A DNA stretch of 64,000 bases from NCBI RefSeq assembly GCF_002127225.1, contig NZ_NFUR01000001.1, positions 807,592-871,591 of the forward strand. The letters run 5' to 3'. Source of the stretch: Sphingomonas sp. IBVSS2 (GTDB lineage: Bacteria > Pseudomonadota > Alphaproteobacteria > Sphingomonadales > Sphingomonadaceae). Position numbers and translations under genes: made by a program. Positions 24,450-32,870 of this stretch are shown here, in pieces. The notes beneath the pieces are model-generated. The model was not told the DNA's origin, ran no database searches, and worked only from the letters and a program-made list of their open reading frames with translations. Position 1 is the first letter of the stretch. The number at the start of each line of letters is the position of its first letter.

Positions 24450-24836
24450 TCAGGCGGCGGCGCGGTCCGAGCCGGCGAACAGCCAGGCCTCGGCGGCCCA
24501 GGGATCGTCGAAGCAGCGCGCGGTGCGCCGGTCGAGCGCGCGCTGGAGCTGGGTGTGCGCCAGCGTCCGGCCGATCACGAAGGCGAGCCGGCGCGAGCGA
24601 TAGGCGGGATCGGCGAGCATCGCGCGGAACATCTCGACGCTTTCCTGCGCCTGGATCTTCATGTCGCGCAGGTCGTTGAGCGTCAGATGCCGGTTGGGGC
24701 CGCAACGGAGCTGGGCATGCGCCTCGGCGCGCTCGGCGAGGAAGGCGCCGATGTCCTCGGAAGTGAAGAAGCCGCCCATCCGGATGCGGACGAGATCGCG
24801 CGCGGGGTCGACGTCGATGGTGAAATCGGCAGACAT
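24450..24836 (-). CDS. Hypothetical protein, STAS/SpoIIAA-like pattern
   Basis: 128 residues without signal or membrane helix. The start DFTIDVDPARDLVRIRMGGF, a helix ending in HAQLRCGP, a strand NRHLTLNDLRDM, and a later FVIGRTLAHTQLQRAL helix give an alternating strand-helix order like the SpoIIAA-like fold, but I do not recognise a family with confidence. It stands alone; the 124 bases on its 3' side hold nothing I can name. Function unknown. Confidence 0.65.
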   Translation of the reverse strand: MSADFTIDVDPARDLVRIRMGGFFTSEDIGAFLAERAEAHAQLRCGPNRHLTLNDLRDMKIQAQESVEMFRAMLADPAYRSRRLAFVIGRTLAHTQLQRALDRRTARCFDDPWAAEAWLFAGSDRAAA

Positions 24837-24872
24837 GGAGGCTGGGATAGCCCGTACGGGCCTACCAAAATC

Positions 24873-25712
24873 CTAAAAACGTCCGACGCCCGGCCAGGCG
24901 AGCGTCGCCACCACGGGAAAATGATCCGACGGATAGAGCGCGCCGCGATGGGCATCGATCGTCCGATAGCCGCGCGCCTTGAAACCGCGCGTCAGGATCC
25001 AGTCGATCCGATGGTCGGCCACGCCCTTGAAGCCGTGAAAGGTCGCTTCCGGGCCCAGCGGTTTCGCCACGGCGTCCCGGGCATCGGCCAGCATCTCGCC
25101 CAGCAGCGCATGCGGCGCCGAATCGGGGCCGGTGTTGAAATCGCCGGTCAGCACCACCGGCACGCCCCTGGGCAGGGCGGCGATGCGCTTGCGGAGCAAC
25201 GCGGCGCATTTCTCGCGCGCGGCGGCATCTTCCGCCCGATAGGGGAAATGGGTGTTGAGCAGGTAGAAGCGCCTGCCCGAGCGCGTCTCGAACAGGCCCC
25301 AGGTGACCATGCGCGGATAGAGATTGCCCCAGCTGATGCTGGCGACCTGTTCCGGCGTGTCCGACAGCCAGAAATCGCCCTGTTCGACCAGCTTCAGCCG
25401 GTCGCGGCGATAGAAGACGCCCATATGCTCGTCGGCATGGCCGCCGCGCCGGTCGATGCCGAACCAGCTATAGTGCGGCAGCTTCCCGACGAGATAATCG
25501 CCCTGGATCTGGAACAGCTCCTGCGTGCCGATCACGTCCGGATCGGCGGCGGCGATCGTCTCGACGAAGAGGTCGCGGCGATTCTCCCAGATATTCGCCC
25601 CGTCCGAAGGCGAAGGCAGGCGGACGTTGAAGCTCATCACCACGAGCTCCTCCCGGGCCTGCGCCATCGCCGGTGCGAGCAGGGCGAGCAGCAATGCGAG
25701 AAAACGGATCAA
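24873..25712 (-). CDS. Secreted endonuclease/exonuclease/phosphatase family protein
   Basis: 279 residues with a signal peptide ending AMAQA. The EEP fold is clear: MSFNVRLPS, QELFQIQGDY (catalytic Glu), NTHFPYR, TGDFNTGPDS and a final SDHFPVVATL. The family includes nucleases, sphingomyelinases and inositol phosphatases; an exported bacterial copy could act on nucleic acids, lipids or phospho-sugars. ATG 25712 overlaps the rpoN stop by 4 bases, so it is likely coupled to rpoN translation, an unusual partner for a sigma factor. Confidence 0.88.
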   Translation of the reverse strand: MIRFLALLLALLAPAMAQAREELVVMSFNVRLPSPSDGANIWENRRDLFVETIAAADPDVIGTQELFQIQGDYLVGKLPHYSWFGIDRRGGHADEHMGVFYRRDRLKLVEQGDFWLSDTPEQVASISWGNLYPRMVTWGLFETRSGRRFYLLNTHFPYRAEDAAAREKCAALLRKRIAALPRGVPVVLTGDFNTGPDSAPHALLGEMLADARDAVAKPLGPEATFHGFKGVADHRIDWILTRGFKARGYRTIDAHRGALYPSDHFPVVATLAWPGVGRF

Positions 25713-27247
25713 CCCACGCCCTCCAGCGCCTTTTGCCGGCGGCGCTGCACCGAACTGCCGATCCCCATCGCCTCGCGATACTTGGCGACGGTACGCCGGG
25801 CGATGTCGAAGCCCTTGGCGTTGAGCAGCTCGACCAAGGTGTCGTCCGACAGGATCTTCCGGGGGTCCTCGGCCTGGATCAGCGTGCGGATCGCATTCTT
25901 CACCGCCTCGGCCGAGACCGCGTCGCCACCGTCCGCCGACTGGATCGCCGAGGTGAAGAAATATTTGAGCTCGAACAGCCCGCGCGCGCAGCTGAGATAT
26001 TTGTTCGAAGTGACGCGGCTCACGGTCGATTCGTGCATCTCGATCGCTTCGGCGACCTGCCGCAGCGTCATCGGCTTCAGGTGCGCGACGCCCTTCAGGA
26101 AAAAAGCTTCCTGCTGCTTCACGATCTCGCTGGCGACCTTGATGATCGTGCGCTGGCGCTGGTCGAGCGCCTTCACCAGCCAGTTGGCGCTGGCCAGCAT
26201 GTCCGACAGCCAGGCCTTGCTGGTCTTGTCCTGCGGGCCCGCCGAGACTTCGGCATAATAAGCGCGGTTGACGAGCAGCCTGGGCAGGGTGGCGGCATTG
26301 ATCTCCACGGCCCAGCCGGCGCCGCGGCGGGCGACGAAGATATCCGGCGTCACGGCGAGCGTCGGCTCCCCGCCATAGCGGCAGCCGGGCTTGGGATCAT
26401 AGCCGCGCAGCTCGCGGATCATGTCCGCCAGGTCCTCGTCGTCGACGTCGCAGATGCGCTTGAGCCGCGCGAGGTCGCCGCGCGCGACCAGATCGAGATT
26501 GTCGATCAGCCGCGCCATGCAGGGATCGTAACGATCGGCTTCCTTCGCCTGCAGCGCGAGGCATTCGGCAAGGTTGCGCGCGCCCACCCCGGTGGGGTCG
26601 AAGGTCTGGATCGTCGCGAGCACCGCTTCCACCCGGGCGAGCGGCACGTTCAGCCGGTTGGCGATGTCGAGCAGCGCCGCGGTGAGATAGCCGGCCTCGT
26701 CGATCTGATCGATCAGGTGCGCGGCGACGAACAGGTCGTGGCCGGCCACGCTGGCGCCGGCCTGTGCCATCAGGTGATCGGCGAGGCTGAGATCGGCGCT
26801 ACCGAGATTGTCGAAATCCGGCCCGTCCTCGGGCGCGGCGCCACCGCCGGCGCCGGTGAGGCCCAGGCTGCCGTCGAGCCCGCCGCCCGCGCCGATCGTG
26901 TCGCTGCCGCTGTCGTGATGGAAGGTCTCGGCGGCGAAATCCACGTCCAGCGCGGCCTCGCCCGAAGCCTCGCCGCCGCCGGCGATCAGCTCGCTGGCGT
27001 CCGCCGGGCCGTCGCGCTCCTCGAACTCGAAATCGGGCTCCGGGGCCTCGGCCGGCTCGGACGCGCCGCGCTCCTCGTCGCCGCCGGTGCCGCCATTCTC
27101 GAGCAGCGGGTTCTTCTCCAGCTCCTCGGCGACGAAGGTCTCGATCTCGAGATTGGAGAGCGCCAGCAGCTTGATCGCCTGCTGGAGCTGCGGCGTCATC
27201 ACCAGCGATTGCGACTGGCGCAGATCGAGGCGAGGCGCGAGGCTCAT
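25709..27247 (-). CDS. rpoN: RNA polymerase sigma-54 factor
   Basis: 512 residues. The activator-interaction region starts LDLRQSQSLVMTPQLQQAIKLL, followed by a long acidic linker (about 55-130), the core-binding domain and, at the C-terminus, the RpoN box ARRTVAKYRE (about 485-494) that reads the -24 promoter element. It directs transcription of genes activated by enhancer-binding proteins. It lies downstream of lptB, as in many proteobacteria, separated by a palindromic element. Its stop overlaps the start of the EEP-family gene. Confidence 0.97.
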   Translation of the reverse strand: MSLAPRLDLRQSQSLVMTPQLQQAIKLLALSNLEIETFVAEELEKNPLLENGGTGGDEERGASEPAEAPEPDFEFEERDGPADASELIAGGGEASGEAALDVDFAAETFHHDSGSDTIGAGGGLDGSLGLTGAGGGAAPEDGPDFDNLGSADLSLADHLMAQAGASVAGHDLFVAAHLIDQIDEAGYLTAALLDIANRLNVPLARVEAVLATIQTFDPTGVGARNLAECLALQAKEADRYDPCMARLIDNLDLVARGDLARLKRICDVDDEDLADMIRELRGYDPKPGCRYGGEPTLAVTPDIFVARRGAGWAVEINAATLPRLLVNRAYYAEVSAGPQDKTSKAWLSDMLASANWLVKALDQRQRTIIKVASEIVKQQEAFFLKGVAHLKPMTLRQVAEAIEMHESTVSRVTSNKYLSCARGLFELKYFFTSAIQSADGGDAVSAEAVKNAIRTLIQAEDPRKILSDDTLVELLNAKGFDIARRTVAKYREAMGIGSSVQRRRQKALEGVG

Positions 27248-27255
27248 GCCAAGGT

Positions 27256-27336
27256 CGTCGTCCCGGCGAAGGCCGGTGTCTCGTGCGGCAGGCGCGTGCG
27301 GTCCGGCCTGAGATCCCGGCTTTCGCCGGGATGACG
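27256..27336. repeat. 81-bp composite palindromic element between lptB and rpoN
   Basis: It begins CGTCGTCCCGGCGAAGGCCGG and ends with GATCCCGGC-ttt-GCCGGGATGACG. The outer ends are inverted, and each end also forms its own hairpin. A same-length copy with the same internal layout lies at 53931-54011. Confidence 0.8.
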
Positions 27337-27363
27337 GCTATGGGAGGCGCCGCCTTTCATGGC

Positions 27364-28140
27364 TTACAGCTCGAAGCTCTCGCCGAGATAGAGGCGGCGG
27401 ACATTCTCGTCCTTGACGAGATCGGCGGGCGCTCCGGCGAACAGCACGCGGCCATCATAGATGATGTAGCCGCGATCGACGATGTCGAGCGTCTCGCGGA
27501 CATTATGGTCGGTGATCAGCACGCCGATGCCGCGCTGCTTGAGCTGGATGATCAGGTCGCGGATGTCGGAGATCGAGATCGGGTCGATACCGGCGAAGGG
27601 CTCGTCGAGCAGGATGATCGTCGGGTCCGCCGCCAGGGCGCGGGCGATCTCGGCGCGGCGGCGCTCGCCGCCCGACAGCGCCATGGCCGGCGCGGCGCGC
27701 AGCCGGGTGAGGCCGAATTCCTCGAGCAGTTCGTCGAGCCGGCGCCGGCGCGCATCCTTGTCGGGCTCGGACAGCTCGAGCACGGCGAGGATGTTGCCCT
27801 CCACCGTCAGCCCGCGGAAGATCGAAGTCTCCTGGGGAAGATAGCCCAGGCCCAGGATCGCGCGGCGATACATGGGCAGGCGCGTGATGTCCTCGCCGTC
27901 CAGCATGATGCGGCCGCTGTCGGGCTTCACCAGCCCCATCACCGAATAGAAGCAGGTGGTCTTGCCCGCGCCATTGGGGCCGAGCAGGCCGACCACTTCG
28001 CCGCGGCCGACCGAGACCGACACGTCGGTCAGCACCACGCGCTTGTCGTAGGACTTGGCGATCGAGACGACCGCGAGCCCCTTGTCGGGCAGCGGCGCGG
28101 GGTCCGCGACGGGGGTTTCGAGAGTGGCGACTTCGGTCAT
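27364..28140 (-). CDS. lptB: LPS export ABC transporter ATPase LptB
   Basis: 258 residues. LptB powers extraction of lipopolysaccharide from the inner membrane with LptFG. Walker A is GPNGAGKTT, the signature is LSGGERRR, Walker B is ILLDEPFAGIDP and the switch is ITDHNV. The LptB-type GYLPQETSIFRGLTVEGNI stretch identifies the subfamily. An N-terminal extension of about 20 residues precedes the domain. ATG 28140 was chosen; an in-frame ATG at 28155 is possible. It lies downstream of lptC and lptA, forming the lptCAB set, with rpoN next. Confidence 0.96.
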   Translation of the reverse strand: MTEVATLETPVADPAPLPDKGLAVVSIAKSYDKRVVLTDVSVSVGRGEVVGLLGPNGAGKTTCFYSVMGLVKPDSGRIMLDGEDITRLPMYRRAILGLGYLPQETSIFRGLTVEGNILAVLELSEPDKDARRRRLDELLEEFGLTRLRAAPAMALSGGERRRAEIARALAADPTIILLDEPFAGIDPISISDIRDLIIQLKQRGIGVLITDHNVRETLDIVDRGYIIYDGRVLFAGAPADLVKDENVRRLYLGESFEL

Positions 28141-28265
28141 ACTCGGTCCCTGCATGGACGGGCTCGCGTTACCGGCGGGGCATTCCCCGGCAGTTTGGCA
28201 GGATTCCTGCATGAACTGGGCCGAGAAGGGAAGGGGCCGCGCGGCGTGTCGTGGAAAAAGGGCGA

Positions 28266-28877
28266 TTACTGTTTCGGAGCCGGCGTGGCCGCGGGTGCCG
28301 GAGCCGGGGTCGGCGTGGCCGCCGGCGTGTTCGCGCGCTTGGGCACCGAGAAGCGGCCTGTCACGCGGCCGCCGCGGCTCTGCACTCCGGGCGTGCCCGG
28401 CACGGCGGTCGAGCCGCCTACGCCCGAACCGTCGATCGTCGCGCGGCCGGTGTCGAGGTTGATCACCAGGCGGCCGCCCGAGACGGTGTTGGCCCCCTGC
28501 TTGAGCGTGACGCCGCCGACCATGGTGATGATCCGCTTGTTGACGTCGTACACCGCGAACTGGCCGGTCGCGCGCTGATCGGGCCGAGTGACGGTGACGC
28601 CGCCGGCCGCGTCGAGCCGCGAGACTTCGGGCGAGCCGTCGGTGATCTGCCCGGTATAGGCGACGGTGACGCGTGCCGCCTCGAGCATCATCTCGGCCTG
28701 CCGGATCTGCACGCTGCCGCTGAACAGCACGCGATTGGCCTTGTCCTGCAGCTCCATGTGCTGGGCGTTGAAGTCGATCGGCGCATTGCTGTCGTGGCGC
28801 TGCTGCGCGGCCGCGGGGGCGGACACGGCGAGCGCGAGCGAAAAGCCGATCGGAAGCAGGGCGGTCGCACGGATCAT
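28266..28877 (-). CDS. lptA: LPS transport periplasmic protein LptA
   Basis: 203 residues with a signal peptide ending PAAAQ. The OstA/LptA beta-jellyroll strand set is visible from IDFNAQHMELQDKANRVLFSG to AVYDVNKRIITMVGGVTLKQG. LptA forms the bridge that carries lipopolysaccharide across the periplasm. The C-terminus is a Pro/Ala/Thr-rich tail. ATG 28877 is 2 bases from the lptC stop. lptB follows after 125 bases, so the three are probably one transcript. Confidence 0.93.
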   Translation of the reverse strand: MIRATALLPIGFSLALAVSAPAAAQQRHDSNAPIDFNAQHMELQDKANRVLFSGSVQIRQAEMMLEAARVTVAYTGQITDGSPEVSRLDAAGGVTVTRPDQRATGQFAVYDVNKRIITMVGGVTLKQGANTVSGGRLVINLDTGRATIDGSGVGGSTAVPGTPGVQSRGGRVTGRFSVPKRANTPAATPTPAPAPAATPAPKQ

Positions 28878-28879
28878 GT

Positions 28880-29524
28880 CTAGCGCCTATTCGCGCGCTT
28901 GGGGACGATCCGCAAGCGTGCATTGCCATCTAGGGAGATGGTGCGGTTTTCCAAGTCGGCGGTCATCTTGTTCGCGCTGAACACGCCGGTGGGCGTCTTG
29001 CCGGTCACGGCGCCGCCGCTTTCCATCTTGCGGGTCTTGAGGTCGACGGTCGCATTCTCGGTGTCGAGGACATAGCCGTCGGCGGTCTGGAACTTGACCG
29101 GGCCGTCGACCGAGACCTGCTCCTTGTTGAGATCATAGTGACCGCGATCCGCCTTGAGCGTGGCCGGCCCCTCGGGCAGCCTGATCTCGGCGGCGAGGTC
29201 GCGCAGCTGCACGATCGGCTCGGCCGAGCTCTTCTGGATCGCCGAGCCCGCGTTGAGCTGGAAGGGCTGCCCCTTGCTGTCCTCGCCGCGATACACCGCC
29301 GATTCGAGGCGCAGCCGCTCGGTGGCCATGTCGACCTTGTTCTTGTCGAGCACGAAGCTGACATCGCCCTTGGTAAGGAGCGGCGCGAGCACGAGAAAGG
29401 CCGAGAGCACGCCGATGCCCACCGGCAGGAAGATCAGCGAGAGCCGGATCAGCCTATCGTGCGTGCTGCCGGGATGCGCCCAGCTGCGCTTCTGCGACTG
29501 GAGGCGGGTGGCGACTTCCGACAT
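28880..29524 (-). CDS. lptC: LPS export membrane protein LptC
   Basis: 214 residues. One N-terminal membrane helix (about 28-50) anchors a periplasmic LptC domain with DKNKVDMATERLRLESAVYRG and DLAAEIRLPEGPATLKADRG. It passes lipopolysaccharide from LptFG to LptA. The ATG is directly adjacent to the rnd stop with no spacer. Sequence is less conserved than LptA or LptB, and the assignment leans on the helix-plus-jellyroll layout and on being immediately upstream of lptA. Confidence 0.92.
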   Translation of the reverse strand: MSEVATRLQSQKRSWAHPGSTHDRLIRLSLIFLPVGIGVLSAFLVLAPLLTKGDVSFVLDKNKVDMATERLRLESAVYRGEDSKGQPFQLNAGSAIQKSSAEPIVQLRDLAAEIRLPEGPATLKADRGHYDLNKEQVSVDGPVKFQTADGYVLDTENATVDLKTRKMESGGAVTGKTPTGVFSANKMTADLENRTISLDGNARLRIVPKRANRR

Positions 29525-30145
29525 CTAGATGTGCGCGAAGATGTCGGTTTCGGGCCAGCCGGCCAGGTCGAGCTCCGCGCGCCAGGGCAGGAAGTCGAAA
29601 CAGGCCTGGGCGAGGTCGGTGCGGCCTTCGCGCTCGAGGCGCCTGTCGAGTTCTTCCTTCATGGCGTGCAGGTAACGCACGTCGGACGCTGCGTATTCCC
29701 GCTGCGCGTCGGAAAGTTCGGGGCCGCCCCAGTCGGAGGACTGCTGCTGCTTCGAGATCTCCACGCCCACCAGCTCGCGCGCCAGATCCTTGAGGCCGTG
29801 GCGATCGGTATAGGTGCGCACCAGGCGCGAGGCGGTCTTGGTGCAATAGACCGGGCCGGCGATGACGCCGAGATAGAAGCGGATCGCCGCGAGGTCGAAG
29901 CGCGCGTAATGATAGAGCTTCAGCCGCTCCGGATCGGCGAGCAGCATGCGCAGGTTCGGCGAATCATAGGCCGAGCGCGAACCGAAGCGGACGAGATGCT
30001 CGTCGCCCGAACCGTCCGAAAGCTGGACGACGCACAGCCGGTCGCGCGGGGTGATCAGCCCCATCGTCTCGGTGTCGACGGCGATCGAGGCCCCCGGCGC
30101 GAACAGATTCTCGGGAATGTCTTCTTCATGAAAATGCACAGTCAT
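29525..30145 (-). CDS. rnd: Ribonuclease D, short form
   Basis: 206 residues, consisting of the DEDDy 3'-5' exonuclease domain alone. Motif Exo I is AVDTETMGL, Exo II is YHYARFDLAAI, and Exo III is YAASDVRYL with the Tyr that defines DEDDy. E. coli RNase D is longer because it carries two HRDC domains; those are missing here, which is usual in alphaproteobacteria. It trims the 3' ends of stable RNA. It is directly upstream of lptC with no spacer. Confidence 0.9.
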   Translation of the reverse strand: MTVHFHEEDIPENLFAPGASIAVDTETMGLITPRDRLCVVQLSDGSGDEHLVRFGSRSAYDSPNLRMLLADPERLKLYHYARFDLAAIRFYLGVIAGPVYCTKTASRLVRTYTDRHGLKDLARELVGVEISKQQQSSDWGGPELSDAQREYAASDVRYLHAMKEELDRRLEREGRTDLAQACFDFLPWRAELDLAGWPETDIFAHI

Positions 30146-30154
30146 GGCCGCCGC

Positions 30155-30991
30155 CTAGACCCGATCGCCGCCGGGCTCAATGGCCGGCGCTTCTCGGGCG
30201 GCCGCCTGCCTGCGCGCCCGTGCGGTCCGCGCCCAGATGTTGAGCCCCTCGACGGCGGCCGAAAAGGCCATGGCGGTGTAGATATAGCCCTTGGGAATAT
30301 GGGCGCCGAACGCCTCGCCGATCAGCACCATGCCGATCATCAGCAGGAAGCCCAGGGCGAGCATGACGACGCTGGGATTGCGGTTGATGAAATTGGCGAG
30401 CGGATCCGCGGCGACCAGCATCACCCCCACGGCGACGATCACCGCGACGTACATGATCTGCACATGCTCGGTCATGCCGACCGCGGTCAGGATCGAATCG
30501 ACCGAGAAGACGATGTCGAGCAGCAGGATCTGGACGATCGCGGCGGTGAAGGTGATCGAGGCGACCTTCTTCTTGTCGAGCAGCTGGTCGGCCTCGCCCG
30601 GCGCGTCGGCATCGACCGAATGATGGATCTCCGTCGTCGCCTTCCACATCAGGAACAGGCCGCCGGCGAGCAGGATCAGGTCCTTCCACGAGAAATCGGT
30701 CTCGAAGCTGGGCACGCCGTGCATGTCCGGCGGGCCCTGGATGCCCAGGCTGAACACCGTGTTCTTCAGGCTGATGATCCAGCTGATCGCGGTGAGGAGC
30801 GCGAGCCGCATCGCCAGCGCCAGGCTGATGCCGACTCGGCGGGCGCGCCGGCGCTGGTCCTCGGGCAGCTTGTTCGAGAGAATCGAGATGAAGATCAGAT
30901 TGTCGATGCCGAGCACCACCTCCATCACGATGAGCGTGAGGAGTGCGGCCCAGGCGGCCGGACTGGCGAGCAATTCGGCGATCGCGTCCAT
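30155..30991 (-). CDS. TerC-family integral membrane protein
   Basis: 278 residues with about seven membrane helices. The family signature is [21 protein letters not shown], with a second acidic motif [18 protein letters not shown]; these conserved acidic residues in membrane helices are thought to bind metal. TerC/Alx-type proteins are linked to manganese export and metal homeostasis. ATG 30991 was chosen; earlier in-frame residues are not family-like. It ends 9 bases before the start of rnd, so it may head that operon. Confidence 0.9.
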   Translation of the reverse strand: MDAIAELLASPAAWAALLTLIVMEVVLGIDNLIFISILSNKLPEDQRRRARRVGISLALAMRLALLTAISWIISLKNTVFSLGIQGPPDMHGVPSFETDFSWKDLILLAGGLFLMWKATTEIHHSVDADAPGEADQLLDKKKVASITFTAAIVQILLLDIVFSVDSILTAVGMTEHVQIMYVAVIVAVGVMLVAADPLANFINRNPSVVMLALGFLLMIGMVLIGEAFGAHIPKGYIYTAMAFSAAVEGLNIWARTARARRQAAAREAPAIEPGGDRV

Positions 30992-31027
30992 GCGCCTACC
31001 TCTGCCGTGCCCCCGATTGTGGCGCAA

Positions 31028-31201
31028 GCGCCGCGGTTAACGATTGTTCGCCCCGATCAAGTCGAATTTCGTTCGCTCGCTGTCCGATTTTGGGCTATGC
31101 CGATTCCATGGCGCAAGTTTTTGCGCTGGAAGACCTGCGTTTTTCGTCCGGCGCTTGGCTTTTGATTTGATTTGTGGGCGAACCGGGAAGACGAACAGGG
31201 C
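31028..31201 (+). promoter_or_regulatory. Leader of the cold-shock gene, with hairpin
   Basis: 174 bases separate the TerC gene from the cold-shock start and are clearly richer in A and T than the surroundings. A hairpin GCGCAA-gttt-TTGCGC at 31111-31126 is extended by flanking TTCCA/TGGAA. Long leaders with structure are typical of cold-shock genes in other bacteria; that it works as a thermosensor is inference. Confidence 0.45.
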
Positions 31202-32017
31202 ATGAGTTTCGATAGAGGGCGCCGTGGGGATCGCGGCGGACGTGGCCGCGACAAGCGTGATGGCTTCGGCGGCGATGATTTTGGTGGCGGCGGCTTCGGC
31301 GGCGGTTTCGAGGATCGTGGCGGTTTCGGCGGCGGTGACCGATTCGGCGGCGGCGGTGGCGGTGGCTATCGCGGCGGCGGTGGCGGCTTCGGCGGCGGCG
31401 GTGGCGGCGGTGGTTTCCGCGGCGGCGGCGGTGGCGGCTTCGGCGGTGGTGGCGGCGGCTTCGGCGGCGGCAACCGCATGCCTCCGCAGGTCATCGGCGA
31501 AGGCACCGGCGTCGTTAAGTTCTTCAACGGCCAGAAGGGCTTCGGCTTCATCGTCCGTGACGATGGCGGCGAAGACGTTTTCGTGCACATCTCGGCGGTC
31601 GAGCAGGCGGGCCTTACCGGCCTGGCCGAAGGCCAGCCGCTCGGCTTCACGCTCGTCGATCGCGGCGGCCGCATCTCGGCCACCGAGCTCAAGATCGATG
31701 GCGAGCCGATGCCGGTCGAAGAGCGCGCGCCCCGCGAGGATCGCGGCGATCGTGGCGGCTTCGGCGGCGGCGAGCGCGGTGGCCCGCAGCGCCAGCTGAC
31801 GGGCGAGAAGGCGACCGGCACGGTCAAGTTCTTCAACGCCATGAAGGGCTTCGGCTTCATCCAGCGTGATGACGGCCAGCCGGACGCGTTCGTGCACATC
31901 TCGGCCGTGGAGCGCGCGGGCATGCCGACGCTCAATGAAGGCGACCGACTCGAGTTCGAACTCGAAGTCGATCGTCGCGGCAAATACGCCGCGGTGAACC
32001 TCACGCCGTCGAGCTGA
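31202..32017 (+). CDS. Two-domain cold-shock protein with glycine-rich RGG-like N-terminus
   Basis: 271 residues. The first 95 are mostly Gly, with Arg, Phe and Asp (RGRRGDRGGRGRDKRDGF, then GGFGGG runs). Two cold-shock domains follow at about 98-165 and 204-271, each with RNA-binding motifs: VVKFFNGQKGFGFIVRDD and DVFVHISAVE, then TVKFFNAMKGFGFIQRDD and DAFVHISAVE. A second short RGG-like spacer separates them. Typical bacterial Csp proteins are about 70 residues with one domain. It probably binds single-stranded RNA; the Gly-rich part may self-associate (inference). It has its own leader and a strong terminator. Confidence 0.93.
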   Translation: MSFDRGRRGDRGGRGRDKRDGFGGDDFGGGGFGGGFEDRGGFGGGDRFGGGGGGGYRGGGGGFGGGGGGGGFRGGGGGGFGGGGGGFGGGNRMPPQVIGEGTGVVKFFNGQKGFGFIVRDDGGEDVFVHISAVEQAGLTGLAEGQPLGFTLVDRGGRISATELKIDGEPMPVEERAPREDRGDRGGFGGGERGGPQRQLTGEKATGTVKFFNAMKGFGFIQRDDGQPDAFVHISAVERAGMPTLNEGDRLEFELEVDRRGKYAAVNLTPSS

Positions 32018-32045
32018 GGCGCGCCTTCGGGCCAGCACATCGAAG

Positions 32046-32080
32046 GGGCCGGGCGGAAACGTCCGGCCCTTTTGCTTTTT
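32046..32080 (+). terminator. Rho-independent terminator of the cold-shock gene
   Basis: A 10-bp stem GGGCCGGGCG / CGTCCGGCCC with a GAAA tetraloop (one G-T pair) is followed by TTTTGCTTTTTT. It is the strongest terminator in the window. Confidence 0.93.
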
Positions 32081-32089
32081 TGATTCGCG

Positions 32090-32267
32090 CGAAGGCACGG
32101 AGAAGAAAGAGAATTGGTTCGCGCAGAGGACGCTGGGAACGCAGAGGAACACCTGCGGGAAGCGCATGCGCCCTGTCGGCGTCGGGAACGACGACGGCTA
32201 GAGCGCTGCTGACGCGGCGCGAGACAGCCTCAGCGCCCTCCGCGCGAACCAATTCTCCGCGCCTTCG
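32090..32267. repeat. Large imperfect cruciform in the intergenic region
   Basis: Two arm pairs are seen: 32090-32103 with 32254-32267 (CGAAGGCaCGGAGA against its complement, one mismatch), and a perfect 16-base pair at 32109-32124 with 32242-32257. The loop of about 120 bases holds no gene. The element fills the space between the cold-shock terminator and the Lrp gene and resembles a dispersed repeat rather than a regulatory site. Confidence 0.65.
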
Positions 32268-32288
32268 TGAAGCAAATCGCGAATCGGC

Positions 32289-32762
32289 TCATCCCCCCAG
32301 CAGCTCGTGGAGCGGCAGCGCCGGAGTGAATTTGCGCCGGCGCTTCACGAAGCTCGTCTCGTAGCGGCGCACCACCGGATCGCTGCCGAGCAGCGAATCG
32401 ACCAGCATGTTGAACGAATCCATGTCGCGCGCCGAGACGAGCAGGACGAGATCGAAATTGCCGGTCACTTCGAGCATCAGCTGGACGTGCGGGCTGGCGA
32501 GGACCCGGCGCTGAAAGGCCTGGAGCGCGTCGAGCGAGTGCCGGTCGAACTGGACATGGACCAGCGCCGACAGGAAGGGCCCCACCTCTTCCGAGACGAT
32601 AGCGACATCGGCCGCGATCGTGCCGTCCGCGCGCATCCGGCGGATCCGCCGGGCGATCGCGCTGGGCGAGAGCGGCAGCCGCTCGGCCAGCAGGTCGGCG
32701 GTCATCAATGCGTCCTGCTGGAGCAGCGCGAGGATGCGCAGGTCGATAGCGTCGTTGGTCAT
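32289..32762 (-). CDS. Lrp/AsnC family transcriptional regulator
   Basis: 157 residues. The helix-turn-helix region is DLRILALLQQDALMTADLLA then RLPLSPSAIARRIRRMRADG, and the C-terminal RAM (ligand-binding, oligomerising) domain runs from about 65, with EVTGNFDLVLLVSARDMDSF. Such regulators usually respond to amino acids and often control divergent genes. ATG 32762 faces the S41 peptidase gene across 108 bases, which makes that gene a candidate target. The effector cannot be read from sequence. Confidence 0.9.
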   Translation of the reverse strand: MTNDAIDLRILALLQQDALMTADLLAERLPLSPSAIARRIRRMRADGTIAADVAIVSEEVGPFLSALVHVQFDRHSLDALQAFQRRVLASPHVQLMLEVTGNFDLVLLVSARDMDSFNMLVDSLLGSDPVVRRYETSFVKRRRKFTPALPLHELLGG

Positions 32763-32870
32763 TCCGCTACTATGCCAGATTCTGGCAAGTGGGCAGGCGA
32801 AATTGCGCGCCACGCGCCCATGCTTCACGCCATGCAGTGTTATGCAGATAACACAGTTGGGGAGAGAGTC

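Noticed and set aside
31366..32040. Minus-strand frame opposite the cold-shock gene
   Set aside because: The Pro-rich repeats are just the reverse of the Gly codons in the real gene.
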